Below are positions 1 through 8,115 of a stretch of 23,596 nucleotides of DNA, one piece after another. Position numbers and translations under genes: made by a program. The first letter of the stretch is position 1. The number at the start of each line of letters is the position of its first letter. The notes beneath the pieces were generated by a model, which saw only the letters and a program-made list of their open reading frames with translations, made no database searches and was not told where the DNA came from. Source of the DNA: CBDUJZ01 sp047629415. GTDB taxonomy: Bacteria; Myxococcota_A; Bradymonadia; REDH01. The stretch is from assembly GCA_047629415.1 (NCBI GenBank), contig JBLHWZ010000058.1:1-23596 (forward strand), written 5' to 3'.

Positions 1-1090
1 CGATGGTCCGATTGACGGACTGACGCGTGCTCAGACCCAACTATTCGTCCGAGGCGATGAGGAGTTCGGTCGGCGTTTCGGGTTTCGGACGGACTTGGGC
101 CCGTGTTCAACACACCCTCGTGTGACTCGTGTCACCCTAGAGAGGGACGCAGCCATCCCGAGTTTGGATTGGTTCGCTTTGGGCAGTACGACGCGGAGGG
201 CCAATTCGATCCGATGTTGTCTCGGGGTGGGCCCCAACCGCAGGATCGATCGGTACCTGGCTATCCGGCCGAATCGCTGCCCGACGGCTCCATTGTGACC
301 ACGGCTCTTCTTGCTCCTGCGATCGCGGGATGGGGTCTGCTTCAGGCCCTTGACGAGAACACCATCATGCAACTCGCTGATGAAGACGCCGCGGATGGTG
401 ATGGGACTTCGGAGCGGGTCAACTGGATTGAGCCAACGGTGGTGCTCACCTCGATTGTGTCGCTCGCGGAGCGAGGGGCCGGAGGACGGTTGAATACATA
501 CGGCGACTACTATGTCGGCCGCTTCGGGCGTAAGGCGTCAAACATCAGTTTGCTCCATCAGACGTTCACGGCGTTTCATCAGGACATGGGCCTGACATCG
601 GACTTCGCGCTCTAAGACCCGATCAACTACGCGGTAGGGCTCGCTGCCGCCAATGCGGTCGCCGACCCGGAAATCGCTTCTGATAGCCTACTCGCGGTGA
701 ACTTCTATCTGCGGACATTGCGCGCTCCGGTTCGTCGGGGTGCCACCTCGCCCGATGCTCTTCTGGGACAGTCGCTCTTCGAAGAAGGAAACTGCGTTGG
801 TTGCCATGTTCCCACTTTGACCACTGGTGACTCAACGATCTAGGTCGCACGAGCATCCCCGCCGGTCGAGACGAAGGGATCTTCGGAGAGGACTCGAATG
901 GCGAACCGGCGGTGACCGGTCGCATGGCAGCACGCTACAGAGAAGTAGTGGAAGTCGGGATTTCCGGCCGGCACGGTGCGCATAATGTGTTTCGGCGCGA
1001 CGGCGAATCAGTCGTCCGTCGGAGAGCCCTCACTATCCTCGCGGCCGATGTAGCCGTCACGACGGACGAGTTCGTCTCACGCTCTCACGC
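1..1090 (+). pseudogene. Decayed di-heme oxidoreductase (DHOR / cytochrome c peroxidase-like)
   Basis: Reading three frames in succession recovers most of a DHOR-type (PF06537) di-heme protein. About positions 2-75 in frame 2 give PIDGLTRAQTQLFVRGDEEF. From about 88 to 840 frame 1 gives DGLGPVFNTPSCDSCH, then an ADGDGTSERVN stretch, GRFGRKAS and CVGCH. From 837 frame 3 gives DEGIFGEDSNGE and finally RRDGESVVRRRALTILAADV, which resembles the family C-terminus. The two CxxCH heme motifs lie at 121-135 and 793-807. The lesions are a frameshift between about 70 and 88, an in-frame TAA at 613-615 and a TAG at 841-843 with a frame change. Intact family members are periplasmic c-type cytochromes. 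Neighbouring genes are uninterrupted, so local decay is more likely than general sequencing error. The 5' end lies outside the window. Confidence 0.8.
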
Positions 1091-1111
1091 CACCGCCGAA
1101 GGACGCGCTCC

Positions 1112-1555
1112 TCACTCCGGCCGTCGCCCCATCAACGTCTTCGAGAGGTACGAAACGACAGTCTCGTCTCGCTGATTCACCAGCGAGAGCTGCGAGTTGA
1201 CGATGCCCGCCGTGGGTCTCGACTTCGACTCACGCTTGGCAGTGACCACAATTCGGGCGCGCACGTCGTCGCCAGGCCGCAGCGGGGTCACCAAGCGAGT
1301 ATCGTCCCAGCCGAGGCCGCAAATCGTGGAGTTTGGCTCGTCAGCTACGGTCTGATTCGCCAGTTTCGCGACCAGCGCGATCGAGTGAATACCTGAGCCG
1401 ATCAGCCCCATCTCAGTAGTCGCTGCGTACGCCTCGTCGACGTGAAACGGCTGCGGATCCCACTGCTTCGCGAAGGTGATGATCTCCTCCTTCGTCACGC
1501 GGTAGGGCTGTGATTCTAGGACCTCGCCGACAACGACATCTTCATAGTATTTCAT
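1112..1555 (-). CDS. MaoC-like hot-dog fold dehydratase
   Basis: This 147-residue single-domain protein belongs to the MaoC / (R)-specific enoyl-CoA hydratase superfamily, whose members hydrate 2-enoyl-CoA or related thioesters in the cytoplasm. The N-terminal MKYYEDVVVGEVLES is typical of the family. Residues from about 29 read AKQWDPQPFHVDEAYA, which carries the hydratase-2 signature with the usual catalytic Asp and His (DPQPFHVD), followed by GLIGSGIHS. The length is normal for a stand-alone MaoC protein. A minus-strand AGGA about 8 nt upstream supports the ATG at 1555. The gene lies 45 bp behind the hydrolase lipoprotein on the same strand, so co-transcription is likely. It converges on the decayed DHOR gene. 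The true substrate cannot be read from the sequence. Confidence 0.88.
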   Translation of the reverse strand: MKYYEDVVVGEVLESQPYRVTKEEIITFAKQWDPQPFHVDEAYAATTEMGLIGSGIHSIALVAKLANQTVADEPNSTICGLGWDDTRLVTPLRPGDDVRARIVVTAKRESKSRPTAGIVNSQLSLVNQRDETVVSYLSKTLMGRRPE

Positions 1556-1600
1556 GCCGTTGTCCTAGTGCCCGGGCAGCTAGACCCGCAAGGTCGCAGC

Positions 1601-3637
1601 TCAGAGTTCGGGAGTGCCCAGCTCTTCAAACGGGTCGACGACGGTAGGCGTCCCAGTCTCGAGCCACGTTCGCACGAACTCACGAAGCTGGTGTTTGGCC
1701 TCGTTAGAGCCAGGCGTGTAGTCGTGTGTAGCCACTTCAATCTCGGCGTCTTCTCCCCGCCGGACGCGATCATACTGGAAGAATATCTCCGTGCGCCCAT
1801 CATTGTTTCCTGCGACCGGGGCTTGCTCCGTTGCCTCGGCGAACGAAACCGGCCGAGCGACTGGCGGCAGATGCTCAAGGCCGAGCGCGCGGATCAGCGA
1901 GTCACTCGATCCGTCGGGGATGGTGTCATCGTTGATGACCAGTTGGAGGAGGAGATGCGGTGCCTCTCCGCCAATCTCAGGGAGCCGATCTCGAAGTACC
2001 CAGGGCGCCCAGCTCGAAGCGTCTCCGGCGTCCGCAACGGCCTGAACGATCGGGAAGAAGCGCGCAGCGTCTGCTGAGGTAGAGCCGCCGGCGAGCAGCC
2101 TGACGGCCTCGAAGCGGCGCGCTCCGCCAATGATTCGGGTGACCGCTCCGCCGCCTAGCTGCAGACCAGCAGCCGAGAAACGGTTGGAGAGCGCCAAGAA
2201 CTCGATCGCCATGATGCCGCCGAAGCTCTCACCTAGGTAGATCATCTCGGAGAGGTCGAACTCTGCACCCGTTTCGCCGTCGACGTCCGGCGACAACTCG
2301 AGCAAACGCATGAGCTGGAGCTTGTCCCAGGTCGACTGACGGAAGTTGTCCCGCAGAACCCTCGGGTTGTGATCCAACGGGTTCAGCGAGAGAGCAAAGA
2401 ACTCGAAGAGGACCATGGCGTCGTCTTCCGGCGCGTCCGGATGCTCACCGTGCGCGACCGCGTCAATCGCCACCACCGCTACCCCGAGCGGGACCACCAG
2501 CTCAGCGATCGTGCGTGACACATCTCGGCCGTGCGCGAGCCCGTGACCGAAGACCGCGGTGGGGTGGGGACCTGGGCCGAGCGGAAGCCAGATCGAGACC
2601 GGCAACGTGTATGTCCGGACGGGTTCGCCGTCTCCAAGAACGCCATCTTCATCGCGCCAGCTCGATGCTTCAAACCCGGTCTCACAGTGCCACATCTCCA
2701 CGCCACCTGGGGCTGCTTCCTCGCACGACACCTCGTCCCACGCGAACTCCATCTCTCGAATCTGACTCGCGACGTCACGGGAAAATGACAGGGTGCTTTG
2801 AGTCGTGAAGACTGTCGCAAACGCGACATTATCGACATCGATATCGGCCGCCTGCAGGAGCTCCGTGTAGCGCTCGTTCATCGGATGAAGAGGCCCGGAT
2901 GCGTCGCCATTGAGCAGCGCTGTCATCGTCGGACCAGGGACGATCGTGCGGCCGTCGGCTGCAGAGATCTCCGTTGTTCCGACGACCCCGTGCCGAGTCG
3001 CCGGCTCGAGTGGGAACATCGGAACCATGAGGAAGCTACCGTCCTCCGTACGCACAATCTCGTAGGGGAGTGGTCGTGGAGACTCTCCCAACTCAAACAG
3101 GAGCAGTGACTGCGAATCCGACGTCTCAGGGCCCGATGGCAGTTCCCCGACTGGCGAATCAAAAACCAGCGCGATTGCGGCGTTGATGCCCCATCCGTCC
3201 AACCCGTTCAGTCCGGCGAGGCCACCACGCTGTAGACCGACCGCATCGACGAACCACGGGTGCTCCGGGCCGAGCGCGATCCGAATGCCTGTCTCGGAGT
3301 CAGCATCTGGGACGGTGAGAGCGTCGTCCGGAAGCGTGGTGAGTACCGGTCCGAGCGGGTCGTAGAGATAGGTGACGAACTCGGGAGTTGAGGCGTCCTC
3401 ATCGGTATCAACGACGTCAACGACGTCAACGACGTCAACGACGTCTGCGCTATCGCTGAGATCTGCGGCTGCGTCGCGGGATGGGGTGTCCGGGGCGGTG
3501 TCTTCGCTCGTCGCATCCGTGGAGCCGTCGACGCCTGTATCCTGGCGTGTGTCCGCGGAAACATCGGGTTCTGTCAGGTTCGAATCTTCGCCGCAGCCCA
3601 AGAGGATCGTGGCGGCTAGTAGGTGTCGGAGGCGCAT
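1601..3637 (-). CDS. Alpha/beta-hydrolase lipoprotein with acidic linker
   Basis: This 678-residue protein is a predicted envelope lipoprotein. The signal peptide MRLRHLLAATILLGC ends in a lipobox with Cys15. It is followed by about 65 residues of Asp/Ser/Thr-rich linker, including four DVV repeats encoded by a 9-bp tandem repeat. The C-terminal half looks like an alpha/beta hydrolase. A GHGLAHG oxyanion-type loop lies near residue 365, the nucleophile elbow GESFGG has Ser471, NDDTIPD contains Asp570/571, and THDYTPG has His638. These are a plausible Ser-Asp-His triad, though the Asp choice is inferred. About residues 100-340 form a less recognisable beta-rich N-terminal region, as in large virulence-factor-type bacterial lipases. 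An esterase or lipase acting at the cell surface or in the periplasm is the best guess. The substrate is unknown. The ATG start has no clear ribosome-binding site but gives a textbook signal peptide. Confidence 0.82.
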   Translation of the reverse strand: MRLRHLLAATILLGCGEDSNLTEPDVSADTRQDTGVDGSTDATSEDTAPDTPSRDAAADLSDSADVVDVVDVVDVVDTDEDASTPEFVTYLYDPLGPVLTTLPDDALTVPDADSETGIRIALGPEHPWFVDAVGLQRGGLAGLNGLDGWGINAAIALVFDSPVGELPSGPETSDSQSLLLFELGESPRPLPYEIVRTEDGSFLMVPMFPLEPATRHGVVGTTEISAADGRTIVPGPTMTALLNGDASGPLHPMNERYTELLQAADIDVDNVAFATVFTTQSTLSFSRDVASQIREMEFAWDEVSCEEAAPGGVEMWHCETGFEASSWRDEDGVLGDGEPVRTYTLPVSIWLPLGPGPHPTAVFGHGLAHGRDVSRTIAELVVPLGVAVVAIDAVAHGEHPDAPEDDAMVLFEFFALSLNPLDHNPRVLRDNFRQSTWDKLQLMRLLELSPDVDGETGAEFDLSEMIYLGESFGGIMAIEFLALSNRFSAAGLQLGGGAVTRIIGGARRFEAVRLLAGGSTSADAARFFPIVQAVADAGDASSWAPWVLRDRLPEIGGEAPHLLLQLVINDDTIPDGSSDSLIRALGLEHLPPVARPVSFAEATEQAPVAGNNDGRTEIFFQYDRVRRGEDAEIEVATHDYTPGSNEAKHQLREFVRTWLETGTPTVVDPFEELGTPEL
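3408..3443. repeat. 9-bp tandem repeat, four perfect copies
   Basis: TCAACGACG is repeated four times without mismatch on the plus strand. It is inside the linker of the hydrolase lipoprotein and encodes Asp-Val-Val repeats on the minus strand. Because 9 is a multiple of three, changes in copy number would lengthen or shorten the linker without breaking the frame. Confidence 0.95.
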
Positions 3638-3664
3638 GGCATCATTGAATCAAGATGCCCCAAA

Positions 3665-3708
3665 GCAACCACAGGAGTGCGCTGGTTGCCAGACCTGACA
3701 TGTTCAGG
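3665..3708. promoter_or_regulatory. Two inverted repeats in a divergent intergenic region
   Basis: The 126-bp gap between the divergent hydrolase (minus) and DUF4261-like (plus) genes holds two perfect inverted repeats. GCAACCA (3665-3671) pairs with TGGTTGC (3683-3689) across 11 nt. CCTGA (3694-3698) pairs with TCAGG (3704-3708) across 5 nt. The position suits operators or promoter-proximal hairpins. I see no convincing sigma-70 boxes and cannot name a regulator. Confidence 0.3.
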
Positions 3709-3763
3709 CTTCACTGTCGGGCGACCAGCTACTATCTGGGACTGACCCTATGGCTGACTCTAC

Positions 3764-4537
3764 ATGAACCGATTCTCTGACTTCCTGCCTCGTCTCGTCC
3801 TCTGTGTGACTTGGGATGGTGAGCCGCAGCCAGTCAAAATCCCGCATGATTGGAACCGAGAGGATCGCCCACTGAATGCCGGTATGCGTCGCTCGTTTGA
3901 AGCGTCCGCGTGTCGGAACGCGAACTCTCTTGGGCCCGACCACCTTGACGTGATCGGGAAGCACAGGAGCGTTTCGTACTTCGAGTCGTCCCCGCTCTAC
4001 TCAAAGCTCGACCCAATCTACCGACGGGTCACGATTCAGGTCATCATGTCGGTGGTCGGCCGCATTCTCGATGCCGGAGCGAGCGGGTTGAAGATCGATA
4101 CATCCGACTTGGCACACTCACTCCGTCACTGGCGAACACTCGTGGAGGAGGTCGACGTTGGTATTCCGTCGACCGGGGCGACGATCGCCGATGCTTATCG
4201 GTTCTGGGGCGCAGCATTCGAGGGGCTGGTCCGGTATCCCGTTGGTCGATCCAACGGCGAAGCATTCTCCTGTGGCATGCACCTCTTGGCTGCTCCCGAT
4301 GTGATTCTGGATGTGGCGGACGTCGACCCGGGTTCTACGCCCGATCGTGTCATGAGTGTGCTTTGCAGGAAATTCCTGACCGAAGGAGGCCCGGAGTCGG
4401 TCCGAGACGGCTACACGTTCAGAGTCGACGAAGACGGGCTTCGATGGCGGGCCGTCCGTTGGAAGTGCGACGGTTACGAAGAAGATGAGTTCGGCTTTAA
4501 TCCGTACGGCAGGTTTCGACTCTCGCCGGCCATCTAA
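3764..4537 (+). CDS. DUF4261-like protein of unknown function
   Basis: This 257-residue soluble protein has no signal peptide or membrane segment. From memory of the family, the C-terminal half looks like DUF4261. It has a segment ILDAGASGLKIDTSDLAHS (about residues 90-110), FSCGMHLLAAPDVILD (about 167-183) and a terminal FGFNPYGRFRLSPA. I know of no biochemical function for the family. An in-frame TGA at 3755-3757 lies just before the ATG, so 3764 is the earliest ATG in the frame. No Shine-Dalgarno sequence is visible. The gene stands alone between two minus-strand units, divergent from the hydrolase gene and convergent with the DUF6151-like gene. The family assignment is moderately sure and needs a profile search. 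That the gene is real is supported by its length and by protein-like composition. Confidence 0.65.
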   Translation: MNRFSDFLPRLVLCVTWDGEPQPVKIPHDWNREDRPLNAGMRRSFEASACRNANSLGPDHLDVIGKHRSVSYFESSPLYSKLDPIYRRVTIQVIMSVVGRILDAGASGLKIDTSDLAHSLRHWRTLVEEVDVGIPSTGATIADAYRFWGAAFEGLVRYPVGRSNGEAFSCGMHLLAAPDVILDVADVDPGSTPDRVMSVLCRKFLTEGGPESVRDGYTFRVDEDGLRWRAVRWKCDGYEEDEFGFNPYGRFRLSPAI

Positions 4538-4668
4538 GCTCGACCAGACCCAACGCCGCCAGCACGAACAGGCCTCTCTCGCCGCCTTTTTGACCTTGGC
4601 TTAAGGCATCTCTCTCGGCGTTGATGTGGGACGTCTCGTTGGTGTTTTAGACCTTATCGGTCGCCTCG

Positions 4669-5274
4669 CTAGACGTTCTCTAACGCTGCGCGCTCAGCTG
4701 CGGTGAGGACTTGTGTGGCAACCACTGGCTCGCGTTCGTCGCTAAAGAACGGATGGGGTTTGGCTTCCCCTCGAATCTGAGCTCCGAGGCCGACCCGTAG
4801 CCAGCGAGCGAGCATACCGATTGGTGCACGGGCGTGGACATCGCTCTGCATTTCGCCGCGGGCGAAACGTCCGTTTACCTTGGCAACGATGGGTCCGACC
4901 GTCTGATCGAGTTCTTCGTCAGTGGTGTTAATCGCGAGGCGTGGGACGCCAATGAAGGCGATCTTGGCCGTGGCCATTGTATTGCCGATCGGCGTATTGC
5001 AGCAGCTCGTGTACCGACGCTTCAGGCCTCTCTCCTTGAGGCTGACGCAGGCGATGTGCTCGGCGCCCGACTCGATCCGGTAACGTCGCGTCGTTGTCTG
5101 ATAGATCTCGGTGCCCCGGGCAGATGAGAAGATCTCGTCTACACGTCCCAAAAACTCCGCGAAGGCCTGGCAATCGTCGCAGAGGCATTCAATTCGCGAG
5201 CCGAGTTTGGGACTCGCCGGACCGATCCTCGCGGTGAAAGAGCCGCAGGAACAGCGGAGGGTAAGATCTGTCAT
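4669..5274 (-). CDS. DUF6151 / GFA-like zinc-binding protein
   Basis: This 201-residue cytoplasmic protein resembles the GFA/CENP-V-like fold annotated as DUF6151. The zinc-type cysteines are Cys8 and Cys10 (CSC), Cys30, Cys32 and Cys35 (CLCDDC) and the pair Cys91-Cys92 (TSCCNTPIG). The same pattern of CxC, CxCxxC and a later CC/CN motif is seen in GFA-family proteins, in which Cys residues bind structural and catalytic zinc. The C-terminal region (about residues 120-201) lacks cysteines and is family-specific. Its ATG overlaps the TGA of the upstream PHP-hydrolase lipoprotein in a TGATG arrangement, which implies translational coupling and one transcript. The two proteins should sit in different compartments, so the coupling does not predict a complex. 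The reaction is unknown. Confidence 0.75.
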   Translation of the reverse strand: MTDLTLRCSCGSFTARIGPASPKLGSRIECLCDDCQAFAEFLGRVDEIFSSARGTEIYQTTTRRYRIESGAEHIACVSLKERGLKRRYTSCCNTPIGNTMATAKIAFIGVPRLAINTTDEELDQTVGPIVAKVNGRFARGEMQSDVHARAPIGMLARWLRVGLGAQIRGEAKPHPFFSDEREPVVATQVLTAAERAALENV

Positions 5275-7985
5275 CAGTCGCAGTTCGGGAGGCTGGAAGG
5301 TAGTGGGAGCGCGTCCGCGTTTGCTACGCCAGGGGCATCCCAGCCGTCCCCTCCAACGTCCACAAAAACTGGATTCGTGAAGCCGAATGGCCGCTTACCT
5401 GGGGCGACAACCTCGAGACGAGTCTGTGAATACGCGATTACGACGACCTGGGAATCGCGGTCGAACTCTATCTCGAACTCGAACGTCTCATCGGCGGGCT
5501 CTCCGGTCGCACGGTCGAGCGCGATTGCGTCGGTCACAACGCCGTTCACGTAGAGTCGGACTTCGTCGATGTCCGCCCACGATGGGGCGCGGATTCGAAC
5601 GGGGAGAGCGACTGGCTCACCGGCTACCGCGTCAATGGTGTCACCAGGAAGCAGTCCGCCTTCGAATTCCACGAATATGCCCCCGGAAACGGTCGACTGC
5701 AGTGCGATCAGCCCGTCGAGAATTGTCGAATCTGTGAGTGCCGCCGGGGCGTCCGTCTCCGAGCGTACGTAGTTGCGTGGCCATCCTGCTGGAGGGTCCA
5801 GGTCGTGCGTGTCACTGTTCCCCATGCCGGCGATCATGCGTCCATGATTGAGCAAGCTGAACCAGTCTTGCAGGCCTGTGCAGAACGTCCCTGGGGTGTT
5901 GTAGACCTCGATCGCGTCGAAGTCGTCGAACCAGTTGGGGGCTTCGTTAGCGTCGGGTCCGGCGACCGGATCGTAGCGAGTAGTCGAGAAGTGAGCCAGC
6001 GACCCGCGCGGGTGATTCAGCTGTACGAACGTCACCCCGTCTGCTCGAGCTGACTCGACGAGGTCGCCGCTCGACGGGAGGACCAACTCTCGCGAACCCT
6101 GAGCCCGCTCGCCGAGCGGGATCGCCCCCGCAGCTGGCGTCTGCCGATCAAACGTCCGCGGGAAGAGGTTGATGTGGCCCGCACCGGGTGAGAGTTCCTC
6201 GCCGAGCAAGAGGTGGAGCTGGTCGCCAACATCGAGCTCAGCGATCGCACCGGCGTAGTCCCCGAGTGCGTCATGGTCAGATGGTGAGATGAAATCAACT
6301 CCAGCACCTAGGTTTGAGCGGACCCGATCGAGCAGGGAAACCGCGCTGTCCGGACTAGGCGTTGCGTGTTGATGCATGTCGCCGCCCACCCAGTTCAACA
6401 TGTCGACCTCGTGTTCGAGCACAGCGGAGAGTGCGGTCTCCTCGTCCAGCACGACTTCGACGGTCCCTTGCCAAGCCGAGTATTCGATTCCTCGCCACGC
6501 CCACACATCGTAGAACCCAGGCGGGAGAACGACGCTCGTGCCTTCGCTCATCGAGTAAACTCGTTCTTGAACCGGTCCAACAAAGCGAACCTCGGCGGCG
6601 AGTGCGGTCCCAAGGTCGTCTTCGACGGTTACCAGCACACTTCCTAATCGCGGAGGTGGGAAGGTCACTTGGGCGCCGGGGACCATGAAGGGTACCACCG
6701 GTGGGTCATCGGTCGGCCAGTTCAGTGGAGTCGCTGAATACTCACCGTCCGGCAGGGTCCAATCGAGAGTGCCGTCTAGGCGCACGACGTCGACCGCGTC
6801 TCCTTCGCCGTTAAGAATCTCGTAGTGGTCGGACCACCCGTCGAAGCGCACAGGTGAGCGCTCCGCAGCGATCAAGTGGTCCGAGAGACCTTCTCGGAGA
6901 CTCCAAGTATCGCCGGCGCCGACGGTCAGCCACCGCCTAAACGACGCGGTGTCGCCAGGACAGAGCAGGCCTGCGGCGGACGTGACGCTGCCGAACGGGA
7001 TCTCTATCTCGGGCAAGGTCAGCGCTTGCAGTGTGAGATCCGGGGAAGTGATACCTACCGAGTGAGTCTCTCCGATCGAGGCAAAGAAGGGGACTGATGA
7101 GTTGGCGGCCGGGAGGGCGAATCCGGACCCAGGCGCCCAACCGTCCGTCGTATCGCCGCCGGCGATCAGATCGCCCATCCGAACCACCGTGCGTTGACCG
7201 TCGGACTTTGAAAGCCAGGTCGTGAGTTCGATCGCTGTCGCACCGGGTTCCAGGCGGTACTCCGTAACGATATCCACATTCACGCTGGGCGAAATCGAGC
7301 CGATCGTCGCGGCAATGAACATCATGAGGGTGTCGGGCCCGCTCACGCGGATTACCGCCGCGCTGCCGTCGGAACCGTCCGAGATCAGCTCGACCTGATC
7401 AGCTCCCTGGTTGAGCAGTCCTGAGGCAGTGATCGCGTAGTAGAGCTCATCGTTGCCCGGCGAATCGCGGAGCTCGATGTCTACGAGATTTCCGCCGTTG
7501 AAAAGCATTTGGGTCATCGAGCGCTCGTCGGCGACGCAGGCCCGTAGATACTCGTTCTCCAACACCCAGTCTCCCGCTCGGCAAGCCGCGTAGATGCCAG
7601 CAAAATCAGCGTCTCCGGAACTGACTCGCCCCGCGCTCGCTCCACCGTCGTACTCCCCCGTTTCGCGGCCATCGGTGCCCGCGCCCGGACCTGCGGCGGT
7701 TTGATCGTAAGATGTCCACCAACGAGGGCATAGCGGGTCCTCAAGGTCCGCGTCGGCATCGATTCCGTCCACTATGTCGCCGGAAATGTCAGGCGGTCCG
7801 CCAACGTCGGATGTATCTTCCGCGGTATCCTGGAGGACATCCTCGCCGATCCCGGAGTCTCCGGCATCTGAGGCGGCGTCGGAGGTGTCCGGCGCGACGT
7901 CGGACGTGGGGGCGTCCTCGCCGCAACCGAGTGCGAGAGAGCACAGGAGGGCAAGCAAGCAGATCGATCGTTGAATTGAGTTCAT
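5274..7985 (-). CDS. CehA/McbA-type PHP metallohydrolase lipoprotein
   Basis: This 903-residue protein starts with a signal peptide whose lipobox LALGC places the lipid on Cys21. An acidic linker of about 60 residues follows. Residues about 85-520 look like beta-sandwich and carboxypeptidase-regulatory-like domains. The C-terminal region holds a PHP-type metal centre: DMHQH (Asp536, His538, His540), SDHD (570-572), GHINLFP (His604), NHPRG (His658) and NSDTH (Asp725, His727). This order matches the CehA/McbA family, which includes carbaryl hydrolases but is mostly uncharacterised phosphoesterase-like or esterase-like enzymes. All metal-binding motifs appear intact, so an active enzyme is likely, facing the periplasm or outside. 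A final domain (about 780-880) resembles an immunoglobulin-like module. The gene overlaps the DUF6151 gene by 1 bp. Confidence 0.85.
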   Translation of the reverse strand: MNSIQRSICLLALLCSLALGCGEDAPTSDVAPDTSDAASDAGDSGIGEDVLQDTAEDTSDVGGPPDISGDIVDGIDADADLEDPLCPRWWTSYDQTAAGPGAGTDGRETGEYDGGASAGRVSSGDADFAGIYAACRAGDWVLENEYLRACVADERSMTQMLFNGGNLVDIELRDSPGNDELYYAITASGLLNQGADQVELISDGSDGSAAVIRVSGPDTLMMFIAATIGSISPSVNVDIVTEYRLEPGATAIELTTWLSKSDGQRTVVRMGDLIAGGDTTDGWAPGSGFALPAANSSVPFFASIGETHSVGITSPDLTLQALTLPEIEIPFGSVTSAAGLLCPGDTASFRRWLTVGAGDTWSLREGLSDHLIAAERSPVRFDGWSDHYEILNGEGDAVDVVRLDGTLDWTLPDGEYSATPLNWPTDDPPVVPFMVPGAQVTFPPPRLGSVLVTVEDDLGTALAAEVRFVGPVQERVYSMSEGTSVVLPPGFYDVWAWRGIEYSAWQGTVEVVLDEETALSAVLEHEVDMLNWVGGDMHQHATPSPDSAVSLLDRVRSNLGAGVDFISPSDHDALGDYAGAIAELDVGDQLHLLLGEELSPGAGHINLFPRTFDRQTPAAGAIPLGERAQGSRELVLPSSGDLVESARADGVTFVQLNHPRGSLAHFSTTRYDPVAGPDANEAPNWFDDFDAIEVYNTPGTFCTGLQDWFSLLNHGRMIAGMGNSDTHDLDPPAGWPRNYVRSETDAPAALTDSTILDGLIALQSTVSGGIFVEFEGGLLPGDTIDAVAGEPVALPVRIRAPSWADIDEVRLYVNGVVTDAIALDRATGEPADETFEFEIEFDRDSQVVVIAYSQTRLEVVAPGKRPFGFTNPVFVDVGGDGWDAPGVANADALPLPSSLPNCD

Positions 7986-8061
7986 GGCGGCACACTACCG
8001 TCATTCGGCCGACCTGCAAGCCGCCGAGCCGAGCCCCCGCTGCGCGTCGTCTTCGCGTCAC

Positions 8062-8090
8062 TTGACACGTCGCGTCATGCGGGCGTCGAT
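8062..8090 (+). promoter_or_regulatory. Possible promoter for the SDR gene
   Basis: A perfect TTGACA -35 hexamer lies at 8062-8067, in the space between the divergent lipoprotein and SDR genes. With a 17-nt spacer the -10 position would read GTCGAT, a poor match. Transcription from here would be consistent with translation from the ATG at 8116 rather than from an upstream ATG at 7984. This is weak evidence on its own. Confidence 0.25.
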
Positions 8091-8115
8091 GGCACATCCC
8101 GCGCACACGATCACG

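Noticed and set aside
3690..3710. Possible LexA-type SOS box at the CCTGA/TCAGG palindrome
   Set aside because: The right half GTTCAGG fits the myxobacterial consensus, but the left half does not. I keep it only as an unnamed inverted repeat.
4538..4668. Terminator between convergent DUF4261-like and DUF6151-like genes
   Set aside because: Only a 5-bp GCCTT/AAGGC pairing with a long loop and no T-run; not enough to call.
7984..8115. Longer N-terminus of the SDR from ATG 7984
   Set aside because: Overlaps the start of the divergent lipoprotein gene, adds non-family residues and precedes the likely -35 box at 8062.
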